Below, in pieces: positions 1 through 8,278 of a stretch of 51,979 bases of DNA. How positions within the stretch are numbered: the first letter of the stretch is position 1; every line of letters begins with the position of its first letter. The stretch is taken from contig CAYGTR010000022.1 of assembly GCA_964352855.1 (NCBI GenBank), positions 1-51,979 of the forward strand, given 5' to 3'. Position numbers and translations under genes: made by a program. The notes under the pieces were generated by a model, which saw only the letters and a program-made list of their open reading frames with translations, was not told the origin of the DNA and did no database searches. This DNA comes from Litorimonas sp964352855 (GTDB lineage: Bacteria; Pseudomonadota; Alphaproteobacteria; Caulobacterales; Maricaulaceae).

Positions 1-84
1 GCGGGACTGCCCGTCGCCAGATTGGCCGACCGCTTCCCGCCGTCCCCCGAGGAGGGAACAAAAACAAAAAAGCCGGCCCCTTAA
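1..84 (+). CDS. Possible C-terminal tail of a truncated upstream gene
   Basis: Frame 1 is open from the window edge to a TAA at 82-84 and encodes 27 residues ending KTKKPAP. The first 55 bases are GC-rich with G/C at most third positions, which fits coding DNA of an alphaproteobacterium. The fragment is too short to assign a family, and chance openness is quite possible. If real, its stop codon lies inside the hairpin that I call as a terminator for the opposite strand. Confidence 0.3.
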   Translation, partial: AGLPVARLADRFPPSPEEGTKTKKPAP

Positions 85-90
85 GGGCCG
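60..90 (-). terminator. Rho-independent terminator of the glycine-zipper mini-gene
   Basis: A 6-bp perfect stem (CGGCCC at 74-79, GGGCCG at 85-90) closes a 5-base loop. Read on the minus strand it is followed by a T-rich run (the complement of the A-run at 61-71). It lies about 34 bases beyond the restored stop codon (124) of the small minus-strand gene, as expected for its terminator. Confidence 0.65.
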
Positions 91-123
91 ACTACTTTAC
101 TCAACTCATCATGCGTCTTTAGT

Positions 124-370
124 TCAGTTTTTATCTTTATCAGATTTTACTACAGGGCGATCTCTCCCCACGCCAATGCGGTTACCAGTCACACCGCCCG
201 CCGCACTTCCTAGAACAAGACCCGCAGGAATTCCAATTCCAGTTCCCATGGCTACAACCCCCCATACTGCCAATCATGGCCCCTACGGCTCCGTCGCCCC
301 CAGCTCCTATAATTGTCCCTATTGTCTCTGAAGGACGATCCTTAAAAAATTGTAGTTTTGACTTTTTCAT
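124..370 (-). pseudogene. Small glycine-zipper protein, frame broken at a G6 tract
   Basis: The ATG at 370 is preceded by GGAG six bases upstream and begins MKKSKLQFFKDRP. As written, the frame runs to a Cys/Trp-rich tail and stops at 182. If one base is removed from the six-G run (258-263, plus-strand C6), the frame continues to a stop at 124. It then gives an 81-aa protein with an uninterrupted series of small residues (GAGG, GAMIG, GTGIGIP, GSAAGG) and a charged tail rich in K and D. That pattern is typical of glycine-zipper membrane-inserting small proteins. A terminator follows directly. I cannot tell a sequencing error from a true mutation or a slippage-controlled switch. No function is assigned; outer-membrane or pore-type peptides are possible. 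Confidence 0.55.
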
Positions 371-1003
371 AGATACTCCAACATCAGATCTTTCAGTTAC
401 ATGTATCAAAAATAAACTATTCCTCTACGGCTGATTTTATAAATCTAATAATTTAAAAACATAAGCGAGCGACCCCTAAAGCGAAGCGACCGGGAAGCGC
501 GAGCGTATGCAGGCGCCAAGCGGCCCTTGGACGCAGTTCAAAGGTTGCGCAGGCCCGTAGCCCCGTCGCCGCTTAGAGCGCGCGCCGTCTCAGCCCCGGC
601 TAAGAGTCGGGATGAGCGGGGCGCGATCGGCCTTGTGGCTTTCTTCGAAAGTCACTGGGCAAGCGTGTGACGGGATGCGGAATAGTTCGGCCTATAGCCA
701 AACGCCTGAAATAACAGCCGCGTCAGCGGCGTGCGTCAGTGATCAAAGCCGAATGGCCAAGACCGCAAAGCGGGCTTGGTTCACGCGAGCCCGGCCCGTA
801 GCGCGAGCGAAGGGGACGCTCTTACTCTCAACCCTGTAATTATTATGGAATATGCCCCCTAAATAGCTAAACTAAACCCATGCTATCTATTCCGATTTAT
901 ATTCTCGCAATAGAAGCCTTCATTGCATGGGTCGGCCTATTGCTGATATAAATGCGCCATATCAATGAACTTTCAGAGCAAAGTAGAACCATGCATCTCA
1001 CGT
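371..1003. other. 633-bp stretch without a convincing gene; GC-rich block at about 455-840
   Basis: Bases about 455-840 are strikingly GC-rich compared with both AT-rich flanks. They contain recurring short strings (GGCCCGTAGC near 553 and near 790; GCGCGAGCG near 497 and near 799) and several self-complementary stretches. An open frame at 612-839 (+) has no ribosome site or recognisable domain, and I do not accept it. I looked for tmRNA, RNase P RNA and tRNA hallmarks and did not recognise any. The block could be a structured RNA or a dispersed non-coding repeat. Bases 841-1003 hold nothing I can name. Confidence 0.4.
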
Positions 1004-2668
1004 TTAAGGATTACCGACTGCAGAATATACGACATCACCGTCAATGACTGTTTTCATGACAGCGATATTATTTATCGCTTCAAGTGGGATGTTTCGAGGG
1101 TCAGCAGATAGGACAACAAAATCTGCGCGCTTTCCAACCTCAAGCGTCCCTGCGATATCTTCTTCTCTAAACCCGTAAGCATTTGTGGCGGTATAAGCCC
1201 TCAGAGCTTCTTCAACTGATATTTTTTGTTCGGGAATCCACCCGTCAGGATTTATCCCATCCAAGGTCCGCCGCGTGACCGCAGCGTAGACGCCTTCTAT
1301 TGGCGAGAGAGGCGCTACAGGCCAATCAGACCCGAACATTAAAATGCCACCGGCATCGAGAATAGACCGAAAAGCATAGGTCGTTTTTAGGCGCTCTGCA
1401 CCTATACGCTCCTCAGCCCAGCGTCCATCATCTATTGCATGATAAGGCTGCATAGAGGCAATAATGCCGTTCTCTGCCAAGGTCGCAATCGCCTCGGGCG
1501 TCGGATGTTGGAAATGCTCTATTCGGAAACGGCGGCCCTTAATGTCGTCGCCGGCAATGTCTTTCATTGCAGAAATGACAGTATCAATTCCTCTATCGCC
1601 GAGGGCATGTATAGATAGTTCTAATCCTGCATCATCTGCATCTTTCATCCAAGCAGCTAATGTGTCTGGGTCATTCAGCGGCAATCCGGTACTGTCGGGA
1701 TCGTCTGAATAAGGCTCATGCATCCAAGCCGTCCGAGCGCCTAGTGATCCATCGATAAAACCTTTAACGCCGCCCCATTTAAGAAGGCCATCTCCAACCT
1801 CCCCATCCATGATTTCCGCAGCCATGTTTTGCCAACTTTCAATAGGCGTCGAGACTTGCGCACGAATTTTCATAATTTTGCGATCCCTCGCCATTTGAAA
1901 AATGTCCAACATCGTCGTCTCGCTTGGGTAGGCGGTCACAGCATGCACTTTGGTCAGGCCAAGGCTCAGCGCATGATCTTGGGCGAGCGTGAACTGCTCC
2001 ATCAACTCATCATCGCTTGGGGCGGGAATAACAGACAGAATAAGATTGAGTGCGTTACCTTTAAGAATACCTGTTGGCTCGCCCTGTTGACCGCGCATAA
2101 TAACGCCGCCTTCAGGATCAGGCGTATCTTTGGTTATCCCCGCGGCGCGAAGGGCTGCGGAATTAGCCAGCGCCATATGTCCATCAAGACGGATAACATA
2201 GACAGGCGTATTTTCTGTCTCAGTATCAATCCAATCTTTATGGGGTAACTCACCACCCCATTGCGTCTGATCCCAATTCCCATTGAGTACCCAGCGACCG
2301 CCAGCGAGGTCTTTGGCATAGTCAATAATGCGTTGTTTAAAAAGTGCGGGCGTATCGGCATCGCGAAGGTTGACGCTCGCAAGCGCTGCCCCGCCTTCCA
2401 TGAAATGAACATGATTATCCATGAAGCCAGGCATTACGAATTGCCCTTGCACATCCACGGTAAAATCACTGGAAATATAGGCTGGCGTTTTTTGCCCAAT
2501 GAAAACAATGTTGCCATTATCAATAGCCATGACTTGCGCGTCTTGATGATTATCTACGCCCGTCCAAATGACGGCATTCATATATATCGCATCGACTGAG
2601 GTCGTTTTTGACGGCGCGTTACACCCTAGCAAAAGGACTAAAGAAATGAGTAAAGAGACAAATCGCAT
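1004..2668 (-). CDS. Amidohydrolase family 3 lipoprotein (YtcJ-like metal hydrolase)
   Basis: This 554-aa enzyme belongs to the YtcJ/N-substituted-formamide-deformylase branch of the amidohydrolase superfamily (Amidohydro_3). Such proteins hydrolyse C-N bonds of amides with a divalent metal. The N-terminus is a lipoprotein signal with lipobox LLGC (Cys16), so the enzyme should sit on a periplasmic membrane face. Metal-site motifs visible are HVH (His86, His88) after MPGFMDN, a HALGDRG motif, EHFQHP, and the FGSDWP aspartate motif near the end. Length is normal for the family. It stands alone, with AT-rich gaps on both sides. Substrate is unknown. Confidence 0.85.
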   Translation of the reverse strand: MRFVSLLISLVLLLGCNAPSKTTSVDAIYMNAVIWTGVDNHQDAQVMAIDNGNIVFIGQKTPAYISSDFTVDVQGQFVMPGFMDNHVHFMEGGAALASVNLRDADTPALFKQRIIDYAKDLAGGRWVLNGNWDQTQWGGELPHKDWIDTETENTPVYVIRLDGHMALANSAALRAAGITKDTPDPEGGVIMRGQQGEPTGILKGNALNLILSVIPAPSDDELMEQFTLAQDHALSLGLTKVHAVTAYPSETTMLDIFQMARDRKIMKIRAQVSTPIESWQNMAAEIMDGEVGDGLLKWGGVKGFIDGSLGARTAWMHEPYSDDPDSTGLPLNDPDTLAAWMKDADDAGLELSIHALGDRGIDTVISAMKDIAGDDIKGRRFRIEHFQHPTPEAIATLAENGIIASMQPYHAIDDGRWAEERIGAERLKTTYAFRSILDAGGILMFGSDWPVAPLSPIEGVYAAVTRRTLDGINPDGWIPEQKISVEEALRAYTATNAYGFREEDIAGTLEVGKRADFVVLSADPRNIPLEAINNIAVMKTVIDGDVVYSAVGNP

Positions 2669-2996
2669 CCGAATAACTTAGAAGCACAATTGAATTTGTC
2701 TATGCTTCAATCATCCTAAATGCGGACCAAGGCAGAATAATCATACCCCTAAATGGGACAAGCACCCGCGAGCGATGACCGAAATATGCCGTGGCCAGAG
2801 GCCAGTGCGTCAGCCTTGAATAAGGTGCGCGACTGCCCCAAAAAACTGCCTGAGAGATGATAATATAAATGAAAAGAGCCAAAACCGTGTTGATTAGAGG
2901 CATTCAATTAGAGAAGGAATTAAATTCCGAAGATTGATAATCGCTGAGCGGGGTTAGGCCACAAACATCTGGTCCAAAAAGGCGGCGAAAGAGATG
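2669..2996. other. 328-bp gap with one doubtful minus-strand ORF
   Basis: The only open frame is minus 2700-2903 (67 aa). It has a hydrophobic N-terminal helix (about residues 4-22), then W-P-L-A and a terminal ILPWSAF segment. This faintly recalls short one-TM hypothetical proteins ending in an IPWS motif. No good ribosome binding site precedes its ATG. It might be an internally deleted remnant. Nothing else is recognised in the gap. Confidence 0.3.
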
Positions 2997-3770
2997 TCAC
3001 CTTAGAGTAACACTATCGCTTAATTTCACAGTCCCAGAAGATTTCACTTCAGCATATACGCCGATATCTAGTCGGCCAAAATGCTGACGTAGCTCATAAG
3101 GAATTCTTATATCCCGCGCGCCAGTTTCAGGATTAACTTCTGTCGCGGGGCACCTTTTAGTCTTCATAACACATTGTAGCACGGCTCCACCAATCTGGAT
3201 ATCGTGATCCATCCAGTGATCTTCAACAAATGGGATATCAGAGTCAAAATATATATTGGCACGAAAGCGTCGCGGATCAATCGATTGTCCAATGGCTTTT
3301 TCGAGAGCTCTGACAGACGCTAAATTTATGATAGAGACTGCCACCATTTTTTCAGGTGAGACAACGCTGATATCTGTAAATTTATGCCCCGGCGCACTCA
3401 TAACCTCCGGATTGAGGTCTGACTTATTCAAAAACGATTTAAAAAATTCAGAGATTTTGGTTTTACCGCCATCTGTGACAACGGAGGCAGATAACAATAC
3501 CCTATCGCCCGCGCAAATAATCAACGTCTCTGTTGGCGCGTCGAAACGGGTCTCTAGCTTTGCCAAATCTTCATCTTTCGCAAGCATCAGAAAGTTCATT
3601 TTTGATAGAGCGGCGGGCGATGAGGGGTCAAAGAGACCCGACTGACGCGCAATAGCGATGGCTCTATCTCCAAAAATGCCCTCACCTTGTTCCAGTCTAA
3701 CATGTGATAGAGTTTCCCCCGTCAAACCTTTGACGGGGTATCTCAATATGTCAGTGACGTGTGGGGACAT
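2997..3770 (-). CDS. MOSC domain-containing protein
   Basis: A 257-aa protein starting MSPHVTDILRYPVKGLTGE, which matches the usual start of the MOSC beta-barrel N-terminal domain (a YPVKG-type motif). The C-terminal half carries the MOSC-type segment with a conserved cysteine in RCPATEVNPETG. MOSC proteins are related to the molybdenum-cofactor sulfurase C-terminus and include mARC/YcbX-type molybdoenzymes that reduce N-hydroxylated compounds. No ferredoxin domain is appended here, unlike YcbX. I chose the internal ATG at 3770 because the longer frame to 3857 overlaps the upstream hydrolase and lacks homology-like residues. A 22-base gap to that hydrolase suggests co-transcription. Confidence 0.8.
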   Translation of the reverse strand: MSPHVTDILRYPVKGLTGETLSHVRLEQGEGIFGDRAIAIARQSGLFDPSSPAALSKMNFLMLAKDEDLAKLETRFDAPTETLIICAGDRVLLSASVVTDGGKTKISEFFKSFLNKSDLNPEVMSAPGHKFTDISVVSPEKMVAVSIINLASVRALEKAIGQSIDPRRFRANIYFDSDIPFVEDHWMDHDIQIGGAVLQCVMKTKRCPATEVNPETGARDIRIPYELRQHFGRLDIGVYAEVKSSGTVKLSDSVTLR

Positions 3771-3792
3771 AGGTTTCACATTCCTTTTCAGA

Positions 3793-4791
3793 CTACAGAG
3801 AAGATAGGAAATTCTGCATCCGGTCAATAATGAAAGGCGCTTCCTCTTCCAAAGCAAAGTGTCCTGTATCTAAGAGATAAAAATCAAGGTTCTTTACGTC
3901 TTTCTTGAAACCTTCAGCACCAGCTGGTGGAAAAAATGCATCATTTTTGCCCCAGATTACGAGCATAGGCGGCTGATTATCTCTCAAATATTGCTGCCAT
4001 TCAGGGTAGCGCTTAATATTTTCCTGATAGTCATAAAACAAATCCAGAGCGGCCCTATGAGCGCCGGGACGGTTGAGTTTTTGAAAATCAAGCGTCCAAT
4101 TGTCTGGCAAGATATTATCGGGATTACGAGTCCCATGCGTATATTGCCATTCCAAAGCCTCCAGAGAGAAAACATTTTCAATAATTTGCGCTTCCAATTC
4201 GGGCGTTTTCGCACTCCAATAAGGAATGACAGGCCCCCATCCTAGTTCATTTATACCTTCTTCGTAGACATTACCGTTCATTGAGATAAGTCCGTCAACA
4301 CGTTCAGGATGATCAGCGGCAATACGCATACCGACTGGAGCACCATAATCCTGTATCATAAGAACATAATTTGAAATACCCTTCTGTTCCAAAAACCCAT
4401 TCATTGTTTTGGCAAGATTATCGAAGGTATATTCATACTCTTCTGATGGTGGAAATTCACTGTCGCCAAAACTTGGATAATCAGGTGCGATAACGTAGTA
4501 CTCATCTCCTAGATCATCCAAAACCTCACGATACATATGGGACGAAGATGGAAAGCCGTGCAGGAGGACAACGGCCTGTTTTGACGGGTCTCCGGCTTGT
4601 CTGTAAAAGATATCAACACCATTCACATCTTCTCTACCGTAAGTCACATTTGAAACCGTCTGTTCTGCAACGGCAACATGCGTGGTCTTTACCTCGGAAA
4701 TAGTGTTACTTTGACCTGACACGCCACAGGCGGTCAGCATTGAAGTCGCAAGGGCGATTGTCAAAAATGTCTTGGTCAATTTACGGGTCAT
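3793..4791 (-). CDS. Alpha/beta hydrolase lipoprotein, dehalogenase/epoxide-hydrolase-like
   Basis: A 332-aa alpha/beta hydrolase with a lipoprotein signal (LTAC, Cys22), so it is exported and lipid-anchored. The oxyanion region is LLHGFPSSS (about residues 76-84). The nucleophile elbow reads QDYGAP, placing an aspartate (Asp148) where esterases have serine. Asp nucleophiles are characteristic of haloalkane dehalogenases and epoxide hydrolases. The catalytic histidine is in DTGHFALEE near the C-terminus. Export is unusual for dehalogenases, so an unusual substrate is likely. It lies upstream of the MOSC gene in the same orientation. Confidence 0.8.
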   Translation of the reverse strand: MTRKLTKTFLTIALATSMLTACGVSGQSNTISEVKTTHVAVAEQTVSNVTYGREDVNGVDIFYRQAGDPSKQAVVLLHGFPSSSHMYREVLDDLGDEYYVIAPDYPSFGDSEFPPSEEYEYTFDNLAKTMNGFLEQKGISNYVLMIQDYGAPVGMRIAADHPERVDGLISMNGNVYEEGINELGWGPVIPYWSAKTPELEAQIIENVFSLEALEWQYTHGTRNPDNILPDNWTLDFQKLNRPGAHRAALDLFYDYQENIKRYPEWQQYLRDNQPPMLVIWGKNDAFFPPAGAEGFKKDVKNLDFYLLDTGHFALEEEAPFIIDRMQNFLSSL

Positions 4792-4927
4792 GTTCTGCTC
4801 TCATATTTGGCTAATTTGTATTTTGAATTTAAACAGTATTGCTGCGCCGAGAATGCGTGAAAATCACAATTCATTATTATCAATATTAAAACAGTGATTT
4901 ATGAGGCGCCATTTTCACGCAGAGACT

Positions 4928-5395
4928 TTACTTCGCCGTCGCGCGAAGCATCCAAGCTGTCTTCTCGTGATATGTAATGCGCGGGGTCACAATATCCGCA
5001 GTCGCATCATCATTGGCGTCCTCTGCTATGCGCAGCGCTTCTCTTGCCGTGCGGGCAATATGCTCATGGCCTTTCGCGAGCGCCACAACCATTTGACGCC
5101 AATCTGGACGCCCCGTTTCTTCGGTAAGGCGCGAGAGCTTTGACATTTCCGCGTAAGAGCCAGGCGCGAGAAAGCCAAGCGCCCGGATACGTTCGGCCAG
5201 ATCATCTACCGCTGTCCACATTTCCGTATATTGTTCCATAAATAAGGCGTGGAGTTGCTGAAAATGCGGCCCCTCGACATTCCAGTGGTAGCCATGGGTT
5301 TTAAGATATAGCGTATATGTCTCGGCCATTAAGAGTTTGACCGCATCAGAAGATTGCTGTCGTGCTTCTGGTGAAATTCCAATATCGATATCCAT
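4928..5395 (-). CDS. dps: Dps-family DNA-binding ferritin-like protein
   Basis: A 155-aa ferritin-like four-helix protein. The inter-subunit ferroxidase ligands of Dps are all present at the expected spacing: His37 (HWNVEG), His49, Asp64 and Glu68 (DDLAERIRALG). Dps dodecamers oxidise ferrous iron with hydrogen peroxide, store it, and protect DNA under oxidative stress in the cytoplasm. The ribosome site GGAG lies in the end of the preceding GST gene, whose stop is one base from this ATG region, so the two are tightly coupled. It is the last gene of the glutaredoxin-reductase-GST-Dps operon. Confidence 0.92.
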   Translation of the reverse strand: MDIDIGISPEARQQSSDAVKLLMAETYTLYLKTHGYHWNVEGPHFQQLHALFMEQYTEMWTAVDDLAERIRALGFLAPGSYAEMSKLSRLTEETGRPDWRQMVVALAKGHEHIARTAREALRIAEDANDDATADIVTPRITYHEKTAWMLRATAK

Positions 5396-5396
5396 T

Positions 5397-6107
5397 TTAC
5401 TCTCCTGTTGAAAAATTGGGAATGTTAAGTCCGGCTTGTACGGCCGGACGGTCGAGACCGACTTTAAGCCACCGATCTACATTTTTGAAATTGGGATACC
5501 CAACAAGGTCCCCCGCTTCGTAATTATAAATAAGGCCCCTGACCCAACCGAGCAGGGATATGTCGGCAATCGTATAGTCGTTACCCATGATCCAGCTTTT
5601 GCCTTCAAGCCGATCATCTAAAACCTTTAGCAAGCGTCGAGATTCATCGACAAAGCGTTGGAGCGGGCGTTTGTCGTCAATCGCCTTTCCGCCAAAACGG
5701 GAAAAATACCCAAGATTGCCAAAGTTAGGCCCGACGCCACTGACTTGCCAAATCGCCCATTGGATGGCCTCATAACGGGCTTGTCCAGTGGGCGCTAAAA
5801 ATTGACCTGTTTTATCGGCCAGATAGATAAGGATAGAGATAGACTCATTTATCACAATCGGGCCTTCATCGGCTGTAGGGTCAAGAATTGCCGGAATTTT
5901 CCCATTCGGATTTAACGCAAGAAAGGGCTCGGAATGGCTTTCTCCCTCGGCCAAATTCACGCGATGGGCTTCATAGGGTAAGCCCGTTTCTTCCAGCATG
6001 ATAGAGATTTTTACTCCGTTCGGCGTAGGTGCCGAATAGAGTTGCAAGCGATCTGGATAACTAGGTGGCCAGCGTTTGGTTATTGGATGTGAAAGTAAGT
6101 TGGTCAT
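5397..6107 (-). CDS. Glutathione S-transferase, YghU/YfcG (Nu) type
   Basis: A 236-aa GST. The thioredoxin-like N-domain shows YSAPTPNGVKISIMLEE, where YfcG/YghU-type enzymes use Thr/Asn rather than Tyr/Ser to bind glutathione. It is followed by LNPNGKIPAI with the cis-proline, and NESISILIYLAD. The helical C-domain includes YTIADISLLGWV. Nu-class GSTs have disulfide-bond reductase and peroxide-detoxifying activity with glutathione. It lies 15 bases after the FAD oxidoreductase gene and runs directly into dps, so a shared stress role is likely. Confidence 0.88.
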   Translation of the reverse strand: MTNLLSHPITKRWPPSYPDRLQLYSAPTPNGVKISIMLEETGLPYEAHRVNLAEGESHSEPFLALNPNGKIPAILDPTADEGPIVINESISILIYLADKTGQFLAPTGQARYEAIQWAIWQVSGVGPNFGNLGYFSRFGGKAIDDKRPLQRFVDESRRLLKVLDDRLEGKSWIMGNDYTIADISLLGWVRGLIYNYEAGDLVGYPNFKNVDRWLKVGLDRPAVQAGLNIPNFSTGE

Positions 6108-6122
6108 AGTGTCTGTTCCTTC

Positions 6123-7562
6123 TTAGGCCCCTGGGCCGCAATCAATGCACCGCAGTGGTGGATTGGGCCCGAAACCAAGCGCGTGATTAAGCGTACGGAA
6201 AGCGGTTCTCACGCCCTCTTCCAGCACGGGATGGTAGAAAGGTCGCTGCAAGATTTCGCTCACGGTCAGCTTGCTTTGTACGGCCCAAGCCAGCAAATGC
6301 GCTAGATGTTCTGCGCTCGGGCCGATCATCTCTGCACCCAGAAAACGCCCTGTTTCGGCTTCGCCATAGACCCGCAACAATCCCTTATTGATACCCATGA
6401 CGCGCGCCCGTCCTTGATCGTCATAAGAGACTTCACCGACTTTAAAATCGACGCCGCTATCTTTCAGGCTTTGAAAGCTCTGCCCAGCAATTGCGATCTG
6501 AGGGTCGGAGAAGACAACGCCCAATTGGGTGCGCCTGGCGCGCCGATAGGCATGCGGAAAGCGCGCTGCATTTTCGCCTGCAATACGGCCTTCATCTGCC
6601 GCTTCATGTAGCAGGGGCAAGTCAACCGTTGCGTCACCGGCGATAAAAATATGGCTTTCCCCGACCCGCATTGACAGCGGGTCATAAGTTGGGATTCCGC
6701 GCTTATCCAAGCGCAGAGACGTGTTTTCTAAACCGATCTTATCCAGATTTGCCCGACGACCCGTTGCGGCGATCAGAAAATCAAACGCTTCTTCATCTTC
6801 CAGATTATCAGACCAACGCACGACGACCTGATTGCCGTCACGGACGATCTTTGTATCGGCGTGCCAATGCACCGGAAACTCAGAGGCGAATGTCTTGGCC
6901 GCATAATCTCTCACGACCGGGTCCGATAATGGCCCCACCAAGTTGTCTCGTCCAAAAAGCCGAACCTTTACCCCCAGACGATGAAGGGCCTGCCCTAATT
7001 CCAAGCCGATTACACCGGCGCCAAACACGGCAACCGAATTTGGCAGATCATCCCAGTCAAACACATCGTCATTGACGATTAGCTTATCGCCTGCGGCCTC
7101 AAATGGTGGTGGTATATTTGGTCTTGATCCTGTCGCGATAATCACGGTCTTGGCGGTGAGCTTTCCGCCACCAGATAGGACGAGCGTATGATCATCTTCA
7201 AACCGTGCATATTCACGGATCAGATGCTCTTTCTTAAAGCCCAAGACGGCCTCTTGAACAAAGCCCACAAAACGGTCGCGTTCATCCCTGACGCGTTTCA
7301 TGACAGCCTTGCCGTCGATTTCTGGCGTGACGGACTGAACACCAAATTTATCCGTATGGCGCATATGGTTCGCCGCATCAGCCGCAGCGATCAAAAGTTT
7401 GGACGGCATACAACCGACTCTTGCGCAGGTCGTCCCGAGAGGACCACCGTCAATGAGCGCAATTTTATCAGTGTATTTAGACGCCTCTCTATAAGCGGAC
7501 ATTCCGGCTGTCCCGGCTCCTAATATAGCCACGTCTACGTCAAATTTATCAGATTTGGTCAT
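6123..7562 (-). CDS. Dihydrolipoamide dehydrogenase-like FAD disulfide oxidoreductase
   Basis: A 479-aa class I pyridine-nucleotide disulfide oxidoreductase. FAD motif GAGTAGMSA lies near residue 15, and the redox-active disulfide is in TTCARVGCMPSK (CX4C). A second Rossmann motif GAGVIGLELG follows, then the FAD-binding AGDA motif (IFIAGDAT), and the dimer-interface catalytic pair in YHPVLEEG. Position outside a 2-oxoacid dehydrogenase operon and beside glutaredoxin and GST argues for a dedicated redox role rather than the housekeeping E3 subunit. A short CIDCGPGA tail with two cysteines follows the usual C-terminus. This could be a metal or extra thiol site. Confidence 0.87.
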   Translation of the reverse strand: MTKSDKFDVDVAILGAGTAGMSAYREASKYTDKIALIDGGPLGTTCARVGCMPSKLLIAAADAANHMRHTDKFGVQSVTPEIDGKAVMKRVRDERDRFVGFVQEAVLGFKKEHLIREYARFEDDHTLVLSGGGKLTAKTVIIATGSRPNIPPPFEAAGDKLIVNDDVFDWDDLPNSVAVFGAGVIGLELGQALHRLGVKVRLFGRDNLVGPLSDPVVRDYAAKTFASEFPVHWHADTKIVRDGNQVVVRWSDNLEDEEAFDFLIAATGRRANLDKIGLENTSLRLDKRGIPTYDPLSMRVGESHIFIAGDATVDLPLLHEAADEGRIAGENAARFPHAYRRARRTQLGVVFSDPQIAIAGQSFQSLKDSGVDFKVGEVSYDDQGRARVMGINKGLLRVYGEAETGRFLGAEMIGPSAEHLAHLLAWAVQSKLTVSEILQRPFYHPVLEEGVRTAFRTLNHALGFGPNPPLRCIDCGPGA

Positions 7563-7586
7563 TACAAATATTCCCTCAGAATTAAA

Positions 7587-7862
7587 TTAAGCAGCCGTTG
7601 CGGCTTTCAAAATCGCTTCAAATTTCCCGGATTTAATCAAATCATACAGGTCATCAGACCCGCCAATATGTTGGTCCCCGAAAAAAATTTGGGGCACTGT
7701 GCGGCGTCCGTTTGACAGCGTCAGCATTTCGTTCAGGCGCTCGGGTTCAACCTCAAGGTCATATTCAGTCCACTGCGTGACGTTCTGCCCAGCGAGAAGC
7801 GCTTTCGCGCGTTTACAATAAGGGCAATACCCCTTTGTGTATAAAGTAATCGGCTTGTTCAT
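7587..7862 (-). CDS. grxC: Glutaredoxin (Grx3-like, CPYC)
   Basis: A 91-aa dithiol glutaredoxin starting KPITLYTKGYCPYCKRAKALL, with the CPYC active site at about residues 13-16. The TVPQIF cis-proline loop and GGSDDLYDL glutathione-binding segment are both present. It reduces protein disulfides and glutathione mixed disulfides with GSH in the cytoplasm. It is the first gene of the minus-strand operon continuing with the FAD reductase (25-base gap), GST and Dps. Confidence 0.92.
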   Translation of the reverse strand: MNKPITLYTKGYCPYCKRAKALLAGQNVTQWTEYDLEVEPERLNEMLTLSNGRRTVPQIFFGDQHIGGSDDLYDLIKSGKFEAILKAATAA

Positions 7863-7907
7863 AATGTAAGCTCCTGGTGAGGTTATAACGGCGCGCTCAA
7901 GGCCGTT

Positions 7908-8084
7908 TTAGACTTTTTGCCTTGATGCATGATGCGGGCAAACCGCAAGTTCCTTTGAAAGGGAAACCTCCACCAAATGATTCATGCTAAGCTTCCGCCC
8001 GCTGCCATGCTCATCATTAAGCTGCGAGGTCAACGGGGTCGCAAAGAGGACTGAAAGAAAGATACTGGCTATGAGGAGTTTCAT
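7908..8084 (-). CDS. Small exported protein of unknown function
   Basis: A 58-aa protein starting MKLLIASIFLSVLFATPLTS, a clear signal peptide. The mature part is about 38 residues, polar and His/Cys-containing (LAVCPHHASRQKV). The start at 8084 has a GAGAG-type ribosome site; the upstream ATG at 8108 in the same frame has none. It may be co-transcribed with the glutaredoxin operon 45 bases downstream. I do not recognise a family. Confidence 0.5.
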   Translation of the reverse strand: MKLLIASIFLSVLFATPLTSQLNDEHGSGRKLSMNHLVEVSLSKELAVCPHHASRQKV

Positions 8085-8141
8085 CTTATTCTCTCGATTG
8101 ATTTTCATATTGAGAGAATAGGGAAGCAGACTAATTTAAGA

Positions 8142-8148
8142 ATATCGG
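8142..8148. promoter_or_regulatory. ATATCGG motif, candidate LysR half-site
   Basis: ATATCGG, followed by TTCTT, lies 58 bases upstream of the small exported protein start (8084). The same 7-mer forms both arms of the inverted repeat in the LysR/AhpD intergenic region at 11510-11542. A single 7-mer match is weak evidence alone. Confidence 0.3.
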
Positions 8149-8278
8149 TTCTTCAAAAAGGACTGTTTCACTTTACAAAGTAATCTGGATAGACCCACGA
8201 CTGCCCGCGCCTCAACAGAAGGGCGAGACGACCTTGCACGCGCTAGTTTTGAACAAAATGCCAGGGATGTGGACCTAT

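Noticed and set aside
612..839. 75-aa open frame in the GC-rich block
   Set aside because: No ribosome site, no domain-like pattern, and long open frames are expected by chance in such GC-rich DNA.
455..840. tmRNA, RNase P RNA or 6S RNA
   Set aside because: No tRNA-like acceptor, tag reading frame, or conserved P4-type motifs could be found.
1829..2248. 139-aa frame opposite the amidohydrolase
   Set aside because: Shadow of a gene with clear catalytic motifs on the other strand.
2700..2903. 67-aa minus-strand ORF with a hydrophobic N-terminus
   Set aside because: No ribosome site and only a vague resemblance to IPWS-type small membrane proteins; listed only as content of the gap.
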